Notes: generated by a model not told the origin, from the letters alone. DNA of 45,452 nt from an uncultured Collinsella sp. (GCA_900540945.1 UQHQ01000012.1:1-45452), one strand, 5' to 3'. Shown: positions 1-8,772, numbered from the stretch's first letter. Program-made: numbers and translations.

Positions 1-1916
1 TCGTGCCATTTCCCTGCCCCTATGGCAGCGCTCGGGGCAAGCCGGTCGATTACGGCTGGAACACGCTGCTCGAAGCCGGCGGCTCTATGGGTCCGCTCAA
101 CAAGAGCATAACCTTCGGTGCCACGCTGCCCGAGGGTACACAGCTCACACTCGTGGACACGGCCAACAACAGCCGCGAATATCACTACACGGTGGGCACG
201 GGTGGCGCGACGTCAGTCAAGCTCACCGAGTTTGTGGACGCTGGCAACAAGGCTTACTACACCGAACCGTGGCTGAGCGAAATCGTGGGCGTGAAGGCCG
301 ATGAGGCCAAGGAGGACAAGGACGGCGCTTGGGTCAAGCTCGCCGATGACGAGGTCAAGGACAAGAGCCAGGCCGAACTCGCGAAGATGGCTGGCGCCAA
401 GGTCGATGGCGCGTACTACCGCGCGCGCACTTCTTCCGACGCGACGGGCACGTTCTATACCCTCTCCGTTGATAAGGAAGAGCCCAAGAGCGAAAACTTC
501 TACTTGGTGGTGCGCACGCCGGCGGGGTCCGCGGGCGTCAACGGCTACACCGCCACCACGGTGGACACGAGCCTCAACGAGCACATCAACTACCTGCTGC
601 GAGGCAAGAAAGCAGCCGACGGCAAGGCTGCCGAGGATGGGCACCAGAATACGCCCTCGACCTACAGCGTGGCATCAAACTACACGCACAGCCTCGTTGA
701 CAACAAGCGTAACCTCGTCGACAACAGGGACAGCATCAACCGGATGGAGCTCAAGGAAGCCACCTATTCGCTTTCCATGAACGTGAGCGACACCGTGACG
801 TTTGACTCGAGCCAGCAATACACGAGCTCTGACGCGCTGTATTATCAGCTCGATTCGTCGCTTGTCACCTATCATGATGGCGTCATCGCGGGCTCGGTGG
901 GATACCCCACGGGCACGCAGGGCACGTATGAGTTCTACGTTAAGGTGGGTGATAACTACTACACCTGGGGCGGGTCGGGTTGGAATCTGGCCGGCACGAA
1001 GGAGACCCCAGTGGTGTCGGGCCTTAGTTGGACTGCGAACGGTGGCGACATGTCACTGGTGCTTGCCGATGCTGAGGGTAATCCCATCGATATGTCGGGC
1101 CTGCGCGAGATCGCCAAGAACCATGTCAACGCCTTCACCGTTACCATGAGGGCCGCGCTCACCATGACGGAGCCTGCCTGCCAGGCGGGTATCGTGGCCT
1201 CGCAGAACAGCGGCACCGACCGCTACACCAAACCCAACTACCGCGCGTACCTTTCCACGCATGCCGACACGCTCAGCACCAGTAGCAACTCGGCATACAA
1301 CGATGGCGGCGCCGGCTACTACCGTATGGATGTGGGCTCATCGACCATCGCGCTCGAGGCGTCTAAGAAATCCCAGTTGGGCATCAACATCGATGACCTC
1401 AAGTCCGCTGACGGCGAGATCGCTCTGGTGGGTACCTACGACCTGAGCAAGCTCACGGGCGCCGAGGCTAAGATCGACGCCGCAAACACGGTGACCTACA
1501 CGCTGAGCCTGGAGCAGCGGCAAGATAATGGCGGCTATGCTCCGGTCGGCGATATCTCGAACTACATTACGGTGCTCGGCAGCGATTACCTAGGCACGGG
1601 TGCGGCATCCGCCGACGGCAACAGCTATGTGTTCACCGACACCAAGACCAACGGCGCGTTCCTCACGCGCGACGGCAACAGCCTTGCCTTTAAGCATGCC
1701 TTCCGCGTTAAAGTGAATACGAATGTTGAGGGTGAGAACCAAACTTACGCAAACTACCGCTTGGTGCTTACGGCCAATATTATGACCGGCAACGTTGTCG
1801 ACGACACACCGGTCAACGTTAGCAACCTTGATGGCTATTCGCACTCCGACTACGTGACGTACACGCTAGCGCGCATCAACACCGAGGGCATTCGGCACGA
1901 GACGAAAACCAACTAG
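1..1916 (+). CDS. Large secreted or surface protein, C-terminal part (5' end outside window)
   Basis: The open frame runs in from the left edge, so the true start and any signal peptide lie outside. About 637 residues are visible. They are rich in Thr, Ser, Gly, Asp, Asn and Tyr, with alternating polar/hydrophobic stretches that suggest beta-sandwich repeats typical of actinobacterial surface or adhesin-like proteins. I recognise no named domain. The protein ends in a hydrophilic tail (ending KTN) with no LPXTG sorting signal, no C-terminal membrane helix and no basic tail, so it is not an obvious sortase substrate. A strong intrinsic terminator follows within 10 bases, so this is the last gene of its transcript. 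Function unknown; the extracellular location is inferred from composition. Confidence 0.6.
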   Translation, partial: VPFPCPYGSARGKPVDYGWNTLLEAGGSMGPLNKSITFGATLPEGTQLTLVDTANNSREYHYTVGTGGATSVKLTEFVDAGNKAYYTEPWLSEIVGVKADEAKEDKDGAWVKLADDEVKDKSQAELAKMAGAKVDGAYYRARTSSDATGTFYTLSVDKEEPKSENFYLVVRTPAGSAGVNGYTATTVDTSLNEHINYLLRGKKAADGKAAEDGHQNTPSTYSVASNYTHSLVDNKRNLVDNRDSINRMELKEATYSLSMNVSDTVTFDSSQQYTSSDALYYQLDSSLVTYHDGVIAGSVGYPTGTQGTYEFYVKVGDNYYTWGGSGWNLAGTKETPVVSGLSWTANGGDMSLVLADAEGNPIDMSGLREIAKNHVNAFTVTMRAALTMTEPACQAGIVASQNSGTDRYTKPNYRAYLSTHADTLSTSSNSAYNDGGAGYYRMDVGSSTIALEASKKSQLGINIDDLKSADGEIALVGTYDLSKLTGAEAKIDAANTVTYTLSLEQRQDNGGYAPVGDISNYITVLGSDYLGTGAASADGNSYVFTDTKTNGAFLTRDGNSLAFKHAFRVKVNTNVEGENQTYANYRLVLTANIMTGNVVDDTPVNVSNLDGYSHSDYVTYTLARINTEGIRHETKTN

Positions 1917-1925
1917 CTACGCGAG

Positions 1926-1957
1926 GGGCGGCAACCACCCGGTTGCCGCCCTTTTTC
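1926..1957 (+). terminator. Rho-independent terminator after the surface protein gene
   Basis: A perfect 11-bp stem (GGGCGGCAACC at 1926-1936 with its complement at 1941-1951), a 4-base loop and a run of T at 1952-1956. Confidence 0.9.
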
Positions 1958-1992
1958 TTGTTCGCTTGGCCTACTGCTGCCCCAGCTCTCCA

Positions 1993-2089
1993 CCAACTTT
2001 CCAGCTGTCCACTTAACTTACCACTCAAGGTGGAAAGCTGGAAAGTTAAGTGGAAAGCTGGTAAGTTAGGTGGAAAGTTGGAAAGTTGG
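1993..2089. repeat. 20-bp repeat array upstream of the AlbA_2 regulator gene
   Basis: Three direct head-to-tail 20-bp units (2030-2049, 2050-2069, 2070-2089). The first reads GTGGAAAGCTGGAAAGTTAA and the others differ at a few positions. They are preceded at 1993-2012 by an inverted copy, and at 2013-2024 by a shorter inverted piece. The third direct unit runs into the ribosome binding site of the next gene. A matching array lies just after that gene (3603-3696). Candidate operators for autoregulation, or borders of a mobile unit. Confidence 0.85.
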
Positions 2090-2099
2090 GAGGTTCGGC

Positions 2100-3569
2100 A
2101 TGAATGAGGAGTGGTTGGCGCAGGTTATCCATCATCTGCGGGCAATAGGAAACGACACCCAGCAGTACGAAGTAAAAGAAGCCAAGGGCGCGCTCCCCAA
2201 AAGCATCGTCGAGACGCTTTCGGCATTTTCCAACGCGCAGGGCGGCTTTATCATCCTCGGCATTTCCGAAAAGAACGGGTTTATGCCCGTCGAGGGTTTT
2301 GATGCCCGCAAGATGCAAGACGCCCTCTCTTCTGCATGTGAAAAGCTGACGCCCGTTGTGAGGCCGGATATCCAAGTGCTCCCCTTCGAGGGTAAGCTGG
2401 TGCTTTGCGCGCGCATCAAAGAAATGCATCCACGCGATAAACCCTGCTATATTGCGGCACGCGGAATGTACGATTCGTCCTTTATCCGTACGGGCGACGG
2501 CGACCGGCGCATGACTCCCTACGAAATCGATCGCTTTATGGAGGAGCATGTTCAGCCTACATACGACGACGAGCCGGTCGAAGGTGCCACGCTCGATGAC
2601 CTTGACGCCGATCTTTTGCAAGGGTTTATAAAACGCCAGCGTGAGCTACACCCTAGGCTTTTGGGCACCAGAAGCGACGATGAGATTCTCCTTGACCTGC
2701 ATGTGACCAAAAGGGTGGACGACGCAATCGTGCCGACGCTTGCTGCAATTGTCGCGATGGGACGGTTTCCGCAAAAGTTCTTCCCACGTCTCAATGTGAC
2801 CTTTACGGCGTACCCCGGGACCACAAAAACGCAGCGAGTAAGTGATAACAAGCGTTTTGTGGATTCTCAGACCATTTTGGGTCCGATCCCTTTCATGATT
2901 GAGGACGTGCTTGCCGCCGTTGCGAGAAACACCCGAAACGCAGCGGTTATCGAGGGCGCGTTCCGGAAAGATGTGCCCGATTATCCGCCCGTGGCGCTGC
3001 GCGAGGCGGTGGCGAACGCGCTCATGCACCGCGACTACTCTTCCGCCGCGCGCGGCTCACAAGTGCAGGTCAACTTGTATATCGACCGCGTCGAGATTCT
3101 CAATCCCGGCGGGCTGTACGGCGACGTAACGATCGATTCGCTGGGAGTTTCTGGGGTTTCGTCATCCAGAAACCAGTTCCTTTCAAATATCCTCGAGACC
3201 ACGCCGTACCCAGACGGTGGCTACGTGGTCGAAAATCGCGGCACTGGTTATCAGGAGATAGGTGAGCAGCTCGAGCGGGCAAACATGTTGCCGCCCGAAC
3301 CAAAGAACTCGACAGTTTCTTTTTCGTTGACGTTCGATAAGCGAAAGATAATGCGGGCGGAACAGGTGACGTCTGTGGGGCATGTGGACGAGGCAATCTT
3401 GGATTACCTGGCAACACATTCTTCGGCCTCGACCAAGGAGCTCACCGACGCTTCGGGTTTGAGCAGGAGCGCCGTTTCCAACCACATAAAAGGCTTGATT
3501 GGTGCGGGCAAGATTGAGGCGATGGAGCCTCCGCGCAGCCCGCGACAACGGTATCGACTCGCGAAGTAG
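2100..3569 (+). CDS. AlbA_2 / GHKL ATP-binding domain putative transcriptional regulator
   Basis: A 489-residue protein of the family often annotated as ATP-binding or RecG-like putative DNA-binding protein. The N-terminal third matches the AlbA_2 (Schlafen-like) pattern, with a VKEAKGALPKSI segment followed by AFSNAQGGFIILGI. The middle and C-terminal part carries a GHKL-type ATPase segment (REAVANALMHRDYS, then a NPGG motif), and the last 70 residues form a winged helix with a recognition-helix-like stretch SRSAVSNHIKGL. It has no helicase motor. I chose ATG 2100 over GTG 2070 because GGGAGG lies six bases upstream and the extra residues would be encoded by the 20-bp repeat. The gene is alone and bracketed by repeat arrays, so autoregulation is plausible. 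Family assignment is from motif recognition; ligand and targets are unknown. Confidence 0.8.
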   Translation: MNEEWLAQVIHHLRAIGNDTQQYEVKEAKGALPKSIVETLSAFSNAQGGFIILGISEKNGFMPVEGFDARKMQDALSSACEKLTPVVRPDIQVLPFEGKLVLCARIKEMHPRDKPCYIAARGMYDSSFIRTGDGDRRMTPYEIDRFMEEHVQPTYDDEPVEGATLDDLDADLLQGFIKRQRELHPRLLGTRSDDEILLDLHVTKRVDDAIVPTLAAIVAMGRFPQKFFPRLNVTFTAYPGTTKTQRVSDNKRFVDSQTILGPIPFMIEDVLAAVARNTRNAAVIEGAFRKDVPDYPPVALREAVANALMHRDYSSAARGSQVQVNLYIDRVEILNPGGLYGDVTIDSLGVSGVSSSRNQFLSNILETTPYPDGGYVVENRGTGYQEIGEQLERANMLPPEPKNSTVSFSLTFDKRKIMRAEQVTSVGHVDEAILDYLATHSSASTKELTDASGLSRSAVSNHIKGLIGAGKIEAMEPPRSPRQRYRLAK

Positions 3570-3602
3570 GGCTGTCCGTCGCCCATGCTTCGGTCTCCCA
3601 AC

Positions 3603-3696
3603 TTCTTTCCAGCTTTCCACTTAACTTACCACTTAAGGTGGAAAGCTGGAAAGTTAAGTGGAAAGTTGGGAAGCAAGTGGAAAGCTGACATGTTAG
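3603..3696. repeat. 20-bp repeat array downstream of the AlbA_2 regulator gene
   Basis: Three direct units at 3638-3657 (identical to the first unit of the upstream array), 3658-3676 (19 bases) and 3677-3696, preceded by an inverted copy at 3603-3620 and the shorter inverted piece TTAACTTACCAC at 3621-3632. The architecture is the same as at 1993-2089, so the gene sits between two copies of one element. Confidence 0.85.
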
Positions 3697-3952
3697 GTGC
3701 GGACTGACGAGGGGTTAATAATTGCACAAACCATACCAGCTAAACAAAAAGATACCAATCTGGTTGGTAAAACACCGTCAATGAGCCGCGAGCCAACTAG
3801 CTGCGTAAATAAAACCTAAAGAACTGTTGCAAATGAATGGCAAATACCCAGATGCCGCCGTTGCGATTTTCAATTAACTGTTACGCGGGAACAGCAAAAT
3901 GCTACTATCTAACAAGCACGTAAGAAAGCAAATTAACGGTTAAGGCTAAGAA

Positions 3953-4357
3953 GTGGCAGGTATGTCGGAAGCAACTAGGACTCGCACGCATGCGCCCGAG
4001 GTTAGGCAGCGCGCCGTCGAGATCCTCCAAGAGGGGGTCGGTCACCGCGCCCTCGCCGCAAAGCTTGGCATTCCCCAGGCCACGGCTCGTCAGTGGGCCC
4101 GCGCATATGCCGTGGGCGGTGCCGACGCCGTGCTCAACGCGGGCGCTCGTCATCACACCTATTCGTACGACGTAAAGCTCGCCGTGGTTAAGGACCGTTT
4201 GGAAAACGGCCTGACGGTTCGCGAGGCTATGATCAAGCACAAGATTCCCAGCGAGTCTTCAGTCAAGGCTTGGTGCCGCCAGTATCGCGAGAGCGGTGAG
4301 TCCGCGCTGGTCGATAAGCCGCGCGGCCGCAAGCCGCGCGTTAAAAAGGCGGAATAG
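3953..4357 (+). CDS. Orphan helix-turn-helix protein of the IS3 OrfA/InsE type
   Basis: A 134-residue basic protein with two consecutive helix-turn-helix segments, one around residues 15-52 (HRALAAKLGIPQATARQWA) and one around 70-115 (SESSVKAWCRQYRESG), ending in a Lys/Arg-rich tail. This tandem HTH layout is that of transposase OrfA subunits and InsE-like proteins. No OrfB/integrase catalytic subunit follows, no terminal inverted repeats are visible, and the gene has its own terminator, so it looks like a stand-alone DNA-binding protein. Start: GTG 3953 has AAGG seven bases upstream; ATG 3962, three codons in, is the alternative and has poorer spacing. The AT-rich 250 bases upstream contain a possible -10 (TACTAT, 3903-3908). 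Confidence 0.7.
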   Translation: MAGMSEATRTRTHAPEVRQRAVEILQEGVGHRALAAKLGIPQATARQWARAYAVGGADAVLNAGARHHTYSYDVKLAVVKDRLENGLTVREAMIKHKIPSESSVKAWCRQYRESGESALVDKPRGRKPRVKKAE

Positions 4358-4369
4358 CGAACGGGATGG

Positions 4370-4392
4370 TGCGCCCACAGGGGCGCATTTTT
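4370..4392 (+). terminator. Rho-independent terminator after the HTH gene
   Basis: A 7-bp stem TGCGCCC / GGGCGCA (4370-4376 and 4381-4387), loop ACAG, followed by five T. Confidence 0.85.
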
Positions 4393-4538
4393 CTTGCCGC
4401 CCCTCTGCTCCAATGCGGACAGACTCCTTACCCCGCACGTACAAAACTCCCCAGTTGACCGAAAACCCGCCGCCGCTACTCCTCAATTGAGCTATAACGT
4501 TAAACAATTGCAGCGTTTTTGCATGGGGGAGTGATGGT

Positions 4539-7421
4539 ATGACGCTACTGTATTTCCTTACCCTGTTTCCGCTGGTACCGGCGCTGGGCATGCTGCTCGC
4601 GCACGGTGACCGCGCCCGCGATGCGGTGGGGCTCATAGGTTCCGGCATCATTATGGCGGTGACAGCTGTAGTCGCCGTCATGTTTTTTGGCGCGGGCCCG
4701 CAGAGCTTTGAGGCTGCCTCCGACACCTCGCATGTGCTCTCGATCATCAGCTCCGTCATCGATGTCATTCTGTGCGCCGTCATCCTGTACAACGCGTACA
4801 AATATAGGAACGTGCTCACCACGGTGCTCGGCATAGTCCAGCTGGTGGGCTCGCTCGCCTTTGCAGCCATGACGCTGCCCGCGGCCGAAGCCGTCACCGC
4901 AACGCCGCTCTACCTGGACTATATGAGCGTGATCATGGTCCTCGCCGTCGGCATTGTCGGTAGCCTGATCTGCGTGTATGCCCTGGGCTACATGAAGGAC
5001 TTCCAGGCCCACGACGAGCACGAGGCCGCGCTGCGCGGGCAGACCGCGCCCGACCGACGCCCGCAGTTCCTGGCGCTTATGTTCCTGTTCCTCTCGGCTA
5101 TGTTCGTCATCGTGACGAGCGACAACCTTGAGTGGCTGTTCTGCGGCTGGGAAATCACCACCGTGTGCTCGTTCCTTATGATTGGCTATACGCGCACGCC
5201 CGAGGCCATCAAGAACGCCTTCACCCAGATCATCCTCAACATGCTGGGCGGCATCGCGTTTTTGGCCGGACTCATGTACCTGCACGTTAACGGCATGCCG
5301 CTGACCATCTCGGGCATGATCAAGCTTTCCGGCGCCGGAACCGCGCAATCCGCGCTGCTGGTGATGCCGGTCATCCTGTTGTCGCTCGCCGCACTCACCA
5401 AGGCCGCACAGATGCCGTTCCACACCTGGCTGCTCGGCGCCATGGTCGCCCCCACGCCCACGAGCGCCCTGCTGCACTCGTCAACCATGGTCAAAGCCGG
5501 CGTATTCCTGATGGTCAAGCTGAGCCCGCTCTATGCCATCTATCCCGTGACCGGGTTTATGGTCACGAGCGTGGGTGCCATCACGTTTTTGCTCGCCGCC
5601 CTCATGGCCATCTCGCAGAGCAACGCCAAACGCGTGCTCGCGTACTCCACCATTTCCAACCTGGGCCTCATCAGTGCTTGCTTGGGTGTCGGCGCGCCCG
5701 AGGCCGTATGGGCGGCCATCTTCCTGATCCTGTTCCACACGGTGGCAAAGTCGCTGCTGTTCCTGTGCGTGGGCACGGCCGAGCATCATATCGGCAGCCG
5801 CAATATCGAGGACATGGACGGTATGTTCAGCCGGATGCCGCACCTGACGCGCCTGATGATGCTGGGCATCATGGGCATGTTCGTGGCGCCGTTTGGCATG
5901 CTCGTGTCCAAGTGGGGCGCCCTGGTGGCGTTCGCGCAGACCGGCAACGTGCTCATGATCATGGTGCTGGCCTTTGGCTCGGCCGCGACGTTTTACTTCT
6001 GGGGCAAGTGGCTTGCCAAGCTTTCGGGCGTCGACCCCACGGCTCAAAACGTTGAGGTCAATGTCCATAAGACCGAATGGATGGCCCTCAACACCATCGC
6101 CGCGCTGCTGATTCTGTGCTGCGTGGCGTTCCCGGTTATCTCGAGCGGTCTGGTGTCGCCTTACTTGGCCATGGTGTTTGGCCGCGTGCCGTACGTTATC
6201 GGCAAGGATGCCATGTATCTGATGGTCGTTATCGTGGCTTTTATCGCCGTGGTGCTGCTGACTTCATTCCGCGTGAGCGACAAACCGCACGTAAACGTAT
6301 ATCTTTCGGGCGTGGGAACCGACAAATATCGCCATTTCCGCGGCTCGATGGGTCGCGAGGTAAAGGCCGAAAAGCGCAATTGGTACTCGGAGGACGCCCT
6401 TGGAGAGAAGCGTATTGGCCCCGCGGGTAGCGTCGTGTGCTGCAGTATTATCTTGTTTGCGCTGCTGTGTTGCGCGTGGATTGGACCCGAGCGGCTTGCC
6501 ATGAGCGCGCCCTCGGTGCTGCGCGGCAAGTATTTTGAAGGCTCGGGTGTCGTGGGCATCTTTATAGGTACCGTGGTGTTTGCCTTGCTGGCGCCGCTTG
6601 TGGGCGGCCTGATCGACGGCATCGACCGCAAGCTGTCCGCTCGCATGCAGGGCCGCGTGGGTCCGCGCCTGCTGCAACCCTTCTACGATGTGGCCAAGCT
6701 CCTGCGCAAGGCCCCCGCCAGCGTAAACACCATGGACGATACCTACATGGCGTGCGCGCTCATCTTTACCGTGGTGGGCGGCGGCATCTTTGTGTCGGGC
6801 TCCAACACGTTGCTGTGCGCCTTTATGGTGACGCTCGCCGCGATCTTTGTGGTGTTGGCGTCCGCCTCGACGCAAAGCCCGTTTGCCCAGGTCGGCGCCG
6901 ACCGCGAGTTGCTGCAGGTCATGAGTTACGAGCCCGCCGTTCTGCTGATGAGCGTGGGCCTGTACCTTGCCACCGACAGCTTCGATTCCATCGCCGTGAC
7001 GGGGCAGTCGGCCCCCATCATCGTGTACAGCGCGCCCATTTTCCTTGCGCTGCTCGCGGTGCTTACCATCAAGCTGCGCAAGTCGCCGTTCGATCTTTCG
7101 TATTCGCATCACGCGCATCAGGAGATTGTCCAGGGCGTCGCCACCGAGATGAGCGGCGGCACGCTGGCCAAGATGACCCTTATGCACTGGTGCGAGACCG
7201 TGCTGTTTTTGATGTGGGTGGGCATGTTCTTTGTTTGGGACAACCCGGTGAGCTGGGTGGTCGCCCTGGTCGTGATGGCCGCGACGTATTTTGTCGAGGT
7301 GCTCATCGACAACACCTTCGCGCGCAGCACCTGGCGCAGCTGCTTTAAGCTCGGCTGGGGCGTGGCGCTGGTGTTTGGCCTGCTCAATCTTATGCCCATC
7401 CTCGTCGACGTGTTTATTTAG
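4539..7421 (+). CDS. Fused membrane subunit of group 4 [NiFe]-hydrogenase: NuoL/EchA-like plus NuoH/EchB-like
   Basis: A 960-residue multi-spanning protein joining two complex I-related modules. Residues 1 to about 580 are an antiporter-like proton-conducting subunit (NuoL/HyfB/EchA); PFHTWL near residue 292 is followed by the conserved PTPTSALLHSSTMVKAG stretch. Residues from about 630 onward are a NuoH/HycD/EchB-like anchor: MQGRVGPRLLQPFYDVAKLL near 702, then SPFAQVGADRELLQVMSYEP, and SPFDLSYSHHAHQEIV. The reading frame is continuous with no internal start-like break, so this is a true fusion. In Ech these are separate genes. The module should couple hydrogen chemistry to ion translocation at the membrane. 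RBS GGGGGAG lies 4525-4531; a possible -10 TATAAC is at 4493-4498 next to the palindrome CTCAATTGAG (4482-4491). First gene of a five-gene operon. Confidence 0.92.
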   Translation: MTLLYFLTLFPLVPALGMLLAHGDRARDAVGLIGSGIIMAVTAVVAVMFFGAGPQSFEAASDTSHVLSIISSVIDVILCAVILYNAYKYRNVLTTVLGIVQLVGSLAFAAMTLPAAEAVTATPLYLDYMSVIMVLAVGIVGSLICVYALGYMKDFQAHDEHEAALRGQTAPDRRPQFLALMFLFLSAMFVIVTSDNLEWLFCGWEITTVCSFLMIGYTRTPEAIKNAFTQIILNMLGGIAFLAGLMYLHVNGMPLTISGMIKLSGAGTAQSALLVMPVILLSLAALTKAAQMPFHTWLLGAMVAPTPTSALLHSSTMVKAGVFLMVKLSPLYAIYPVTGFMVTSVGAITFLLAALMAISQSNAKRVLAYSTISNLGLISACLGVGAPEAVWAAIFLILFHTVAKSLLFLCVGTAEHHIGSRNIEDMDGMFSRMPHLTRLMMLGIMGMFVAPFGMLVSKWGALVAFAQTGNVLMIMVLAFGSAATFYFWGKWLAKLSGVDPTAQNVEVNVHKTEWMALNTIAALLILCCVAFPVISSGLVSPYLAMVFGRVPYVIGKDAMYLMVVIVAFIAVVLLTSFRVSDKPHVNVYLSGVGTDKYRHFRGSMGREVKAEKRNWYSEDALGEKRIGPAGSVVCCSIILFALLCCAWIGPERLAMSAPSVLRGKYFEGSGVVGIFIGTVVFALLAPLVGGLIDGIDRKLSARMQGRVGPRLLQPFYDVAKLLRKAPASVNTMDDTYMACALIFTVVGGGIFVSGSNTLLCAFMVTLAAIFVVLASASTQSPFAQVGADRELLQVMSYEPAVLLMSVGLYLATDSFDSIAVTGQSAPIIVYSAPIFLALLAVLTIKLRKSPFDLSYSHHAHQEIVQGVATEMSGGTLAKMTLMHWCETVLFLMWVGMFFVWDNPVSWVVALVVMAATYFVEVLIDNTFARSTWRSCFKLGWGVALVFGLLNLMPILVDVFI

Positions 7422-7433
7422 GAGGCGGCATCC

Positions 7434-8051
7434 ATGGATCATAAAATGTCGCGCTCGCCGTGGGTTATTCATTACGACGGCTCGAGCTGCAACGGATGCG
7501 ATATCGAGGTGCTGGCCTCGCTCACGCCGCTGTTCGATGCGGAGCGCTTTGGCGTGGTCAACACCGGCAACCCCAAGCATGCGGACATCTTTTTGGTGAC
7601 GGGGTCGGTCAATGCCCAGAACCTGCCCGTCGTGCGCCAGATCTACAACCAGATGCTCGAGCCCAAGTGTGTGGTGGCCTGCGGTATCTGCGCGTGTTCG
7701 GGCGGCGTGTTCCGCGATGCCTATAACGTGATCGGCGGCGTGGACCGCGCGATTCCCGTGGACGTGTACGCGCCCGGGTGCGCCATTCGCCCCGAGACGG
7801 TGATCGATGCCATCGTGGAGGCGTGCGGCATCCTGGACCAGAAGGAGGCCGTGATGCGCGCCGGCGGCGACCCGCTCACCGTGGGCGGCGCCGCTACCTG
7901 GGACGGTGGCGTTGAGTTGGGCGAGGACGGGTTTGTGGCCGCGGGGGCCGGGGCTGACGGTGCCGGTGGCGCGCCTGCCGGGAAGCCCGCCGCGCCCGCC
8001 GCTGGCGACGCATCTGCTGAGACGCCCGCCGCTGCAAAGGAGGCCGAGTAA
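7434..8051 (+). CDS. Group 4 [NiFe]-hydrogenase small subunit (NuoB/EchC-like) with Ala-rich tail
   Basis: 205 residues. The first 150 match the NuoB/HycG/EchC family, which holds the proximal [4Fe-4S] cluster; visible ligands are C19 and C22 (CNGC), C83/C86 (CGIC) and C116 (PGC). There is no twin-arginine signal, as expected for the cytoplasm-facing group 4 enzymes. The last 45 or so residues are low-complexity Ala/Gly/Pro and are not part of the family fold. AGGAGG overlaps the stop codon of the preceding gene, and the stop of this gene overlaps the next start (TAATG), so translation is probably coupled. Confidence 0.92.
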   Translation: MDHKMSRSPWVIHYDGSSCNGCDIEVLASLTPLFDAERFGVVNTGNPKHADIFLVTGSVNAQNLPVVRQIYNQMLEPKCVVACGICACSGGVFRDAYNVIGGVDRAIPVDVYAPGCAIRPETVIDAIVEACGILDQKEAVMRAGGDPLTVGGAATWDGGVELGEDGFVAAGAGADGAGGAPAGKPAAPAAGDASAETPAAAKEAE

Positions 8052-8767
8052 TGCAAAAGGCTATCTATACCACCGTCGGGATCGACGAGCTTCTGTCGCA
8101 TGTCCAGGCGCTCAAGGGCGTCGGCGCGCGCTTTGTGCAAATGCATGCCGAGCGCAACGTCGACGACGGCACGTATCGCCTGGTCTATACGTTTATCAAC
8201 GTTCGTGCTGCACAGGAGCAGATCGCTCAGGATGGCAGCTATGCGATCGAGAACCTGGTGGTCGAGGGCATCGACCAGTACCAGGAGATTCCGTCCATCA
8301 GCTCGTATTATCCGGCGGTATTCCCGTTTGAGAACGAGGCGCACGACCTGTTTGGGCTTGCCATTACCGATATGCAGATCGACTTTAAGGGCTTTTTCTA
8401 CCAGGTCTCGACTGCCGAGCCCATGAGCGTTATCACACCCGAGGTGAAGGCCGCGCGCGAGAAAGCCATGAAGGTCCGTGCCGCCGCAGAGGCCAAGGCG
8501 CGCAAGGCTGCGGCCGAGAAGGCCGCTGCCGCTGCTGCTGCGGGGGAGGGCGCCGCGGGTGCCGGCGATGCTGCGAACGCTGTTGCCGCCCAGCCCGCTG
8601 CGGCTACCGGCTCCGATGCTCAGCATGACGATGCTGCTGCCAAGGCCGCGCTCAAGGCTGCCGAGATGGAGGCAAAGCTCGCCGCCATGGATCCCGAGAA
8701 AGCGGCCAAGGTCCGCGCGGCGCTTGCTGCCAAGGCCGCCCGCGACAAGCAGAAAAAGGAGGCGTAA
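8051..8767 (+). CDS. NuoC/EchD-like hydrogenase subunit with long Ala/Lys-rich extension
   Basis: 238 residues. The first 125 resemble the 30-kDa subunit of complex I (NuoC, HycE N-terminal part, EchD), with the signature FPFENEAHDLFG near residue 95-106. It links the small and large subunits in the soluble arm. The C-terminal 110 residues are a highly charged Ala/Lys/Glu-rich stretch that probably forms helix or coiled coil, much longer than in EchD. It begins inside the stop codon of the small-subunit gene; AGGAGG near its end serves the large-subunit gene. Confidence 0.88.
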   Translation: MQKAIYTTVGIDELLSHVQALKGVGARFVQMHAERNVDDGTYRLVYTFINVRAAQEQIAQDGSYAIENLVVEGIDQYQEIPSISSYYPAVFPFENEAHDLFGLAITDMQIDFKGFFYQVSTAEPMSVITPEVKAAREKAMKVRAAAEAKARKAAAEKAAAAAAAGEGAAGAGDAANAVAAQPAAATGSDAQHDDAAAKAALKAAEMEAKLAAMDPEKAAKVRAALAAKAARDKQKKEA

Positions 8768-8772
8768 GGTCC

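Noticed and set aside
1993..2089. CRISPR-like array
   Set aside because: The 20-bp units are directly adjacent without spacers, and no cas genes are near.
2070..2099. GTG 2070 as start of the AlbA_2 gene
   Set aside because: It would translate the third repeat unit and has no ribosome binding site; ATG 2100 has a well-spaced GGGAGG.
6264..7580. A 438-codon minus-strand frame inside the hydrogenase operon
   Set aside because: Antisense shadow of the NuoL/NuoH fusion gene; no ribosome binding site or recognisable domain.
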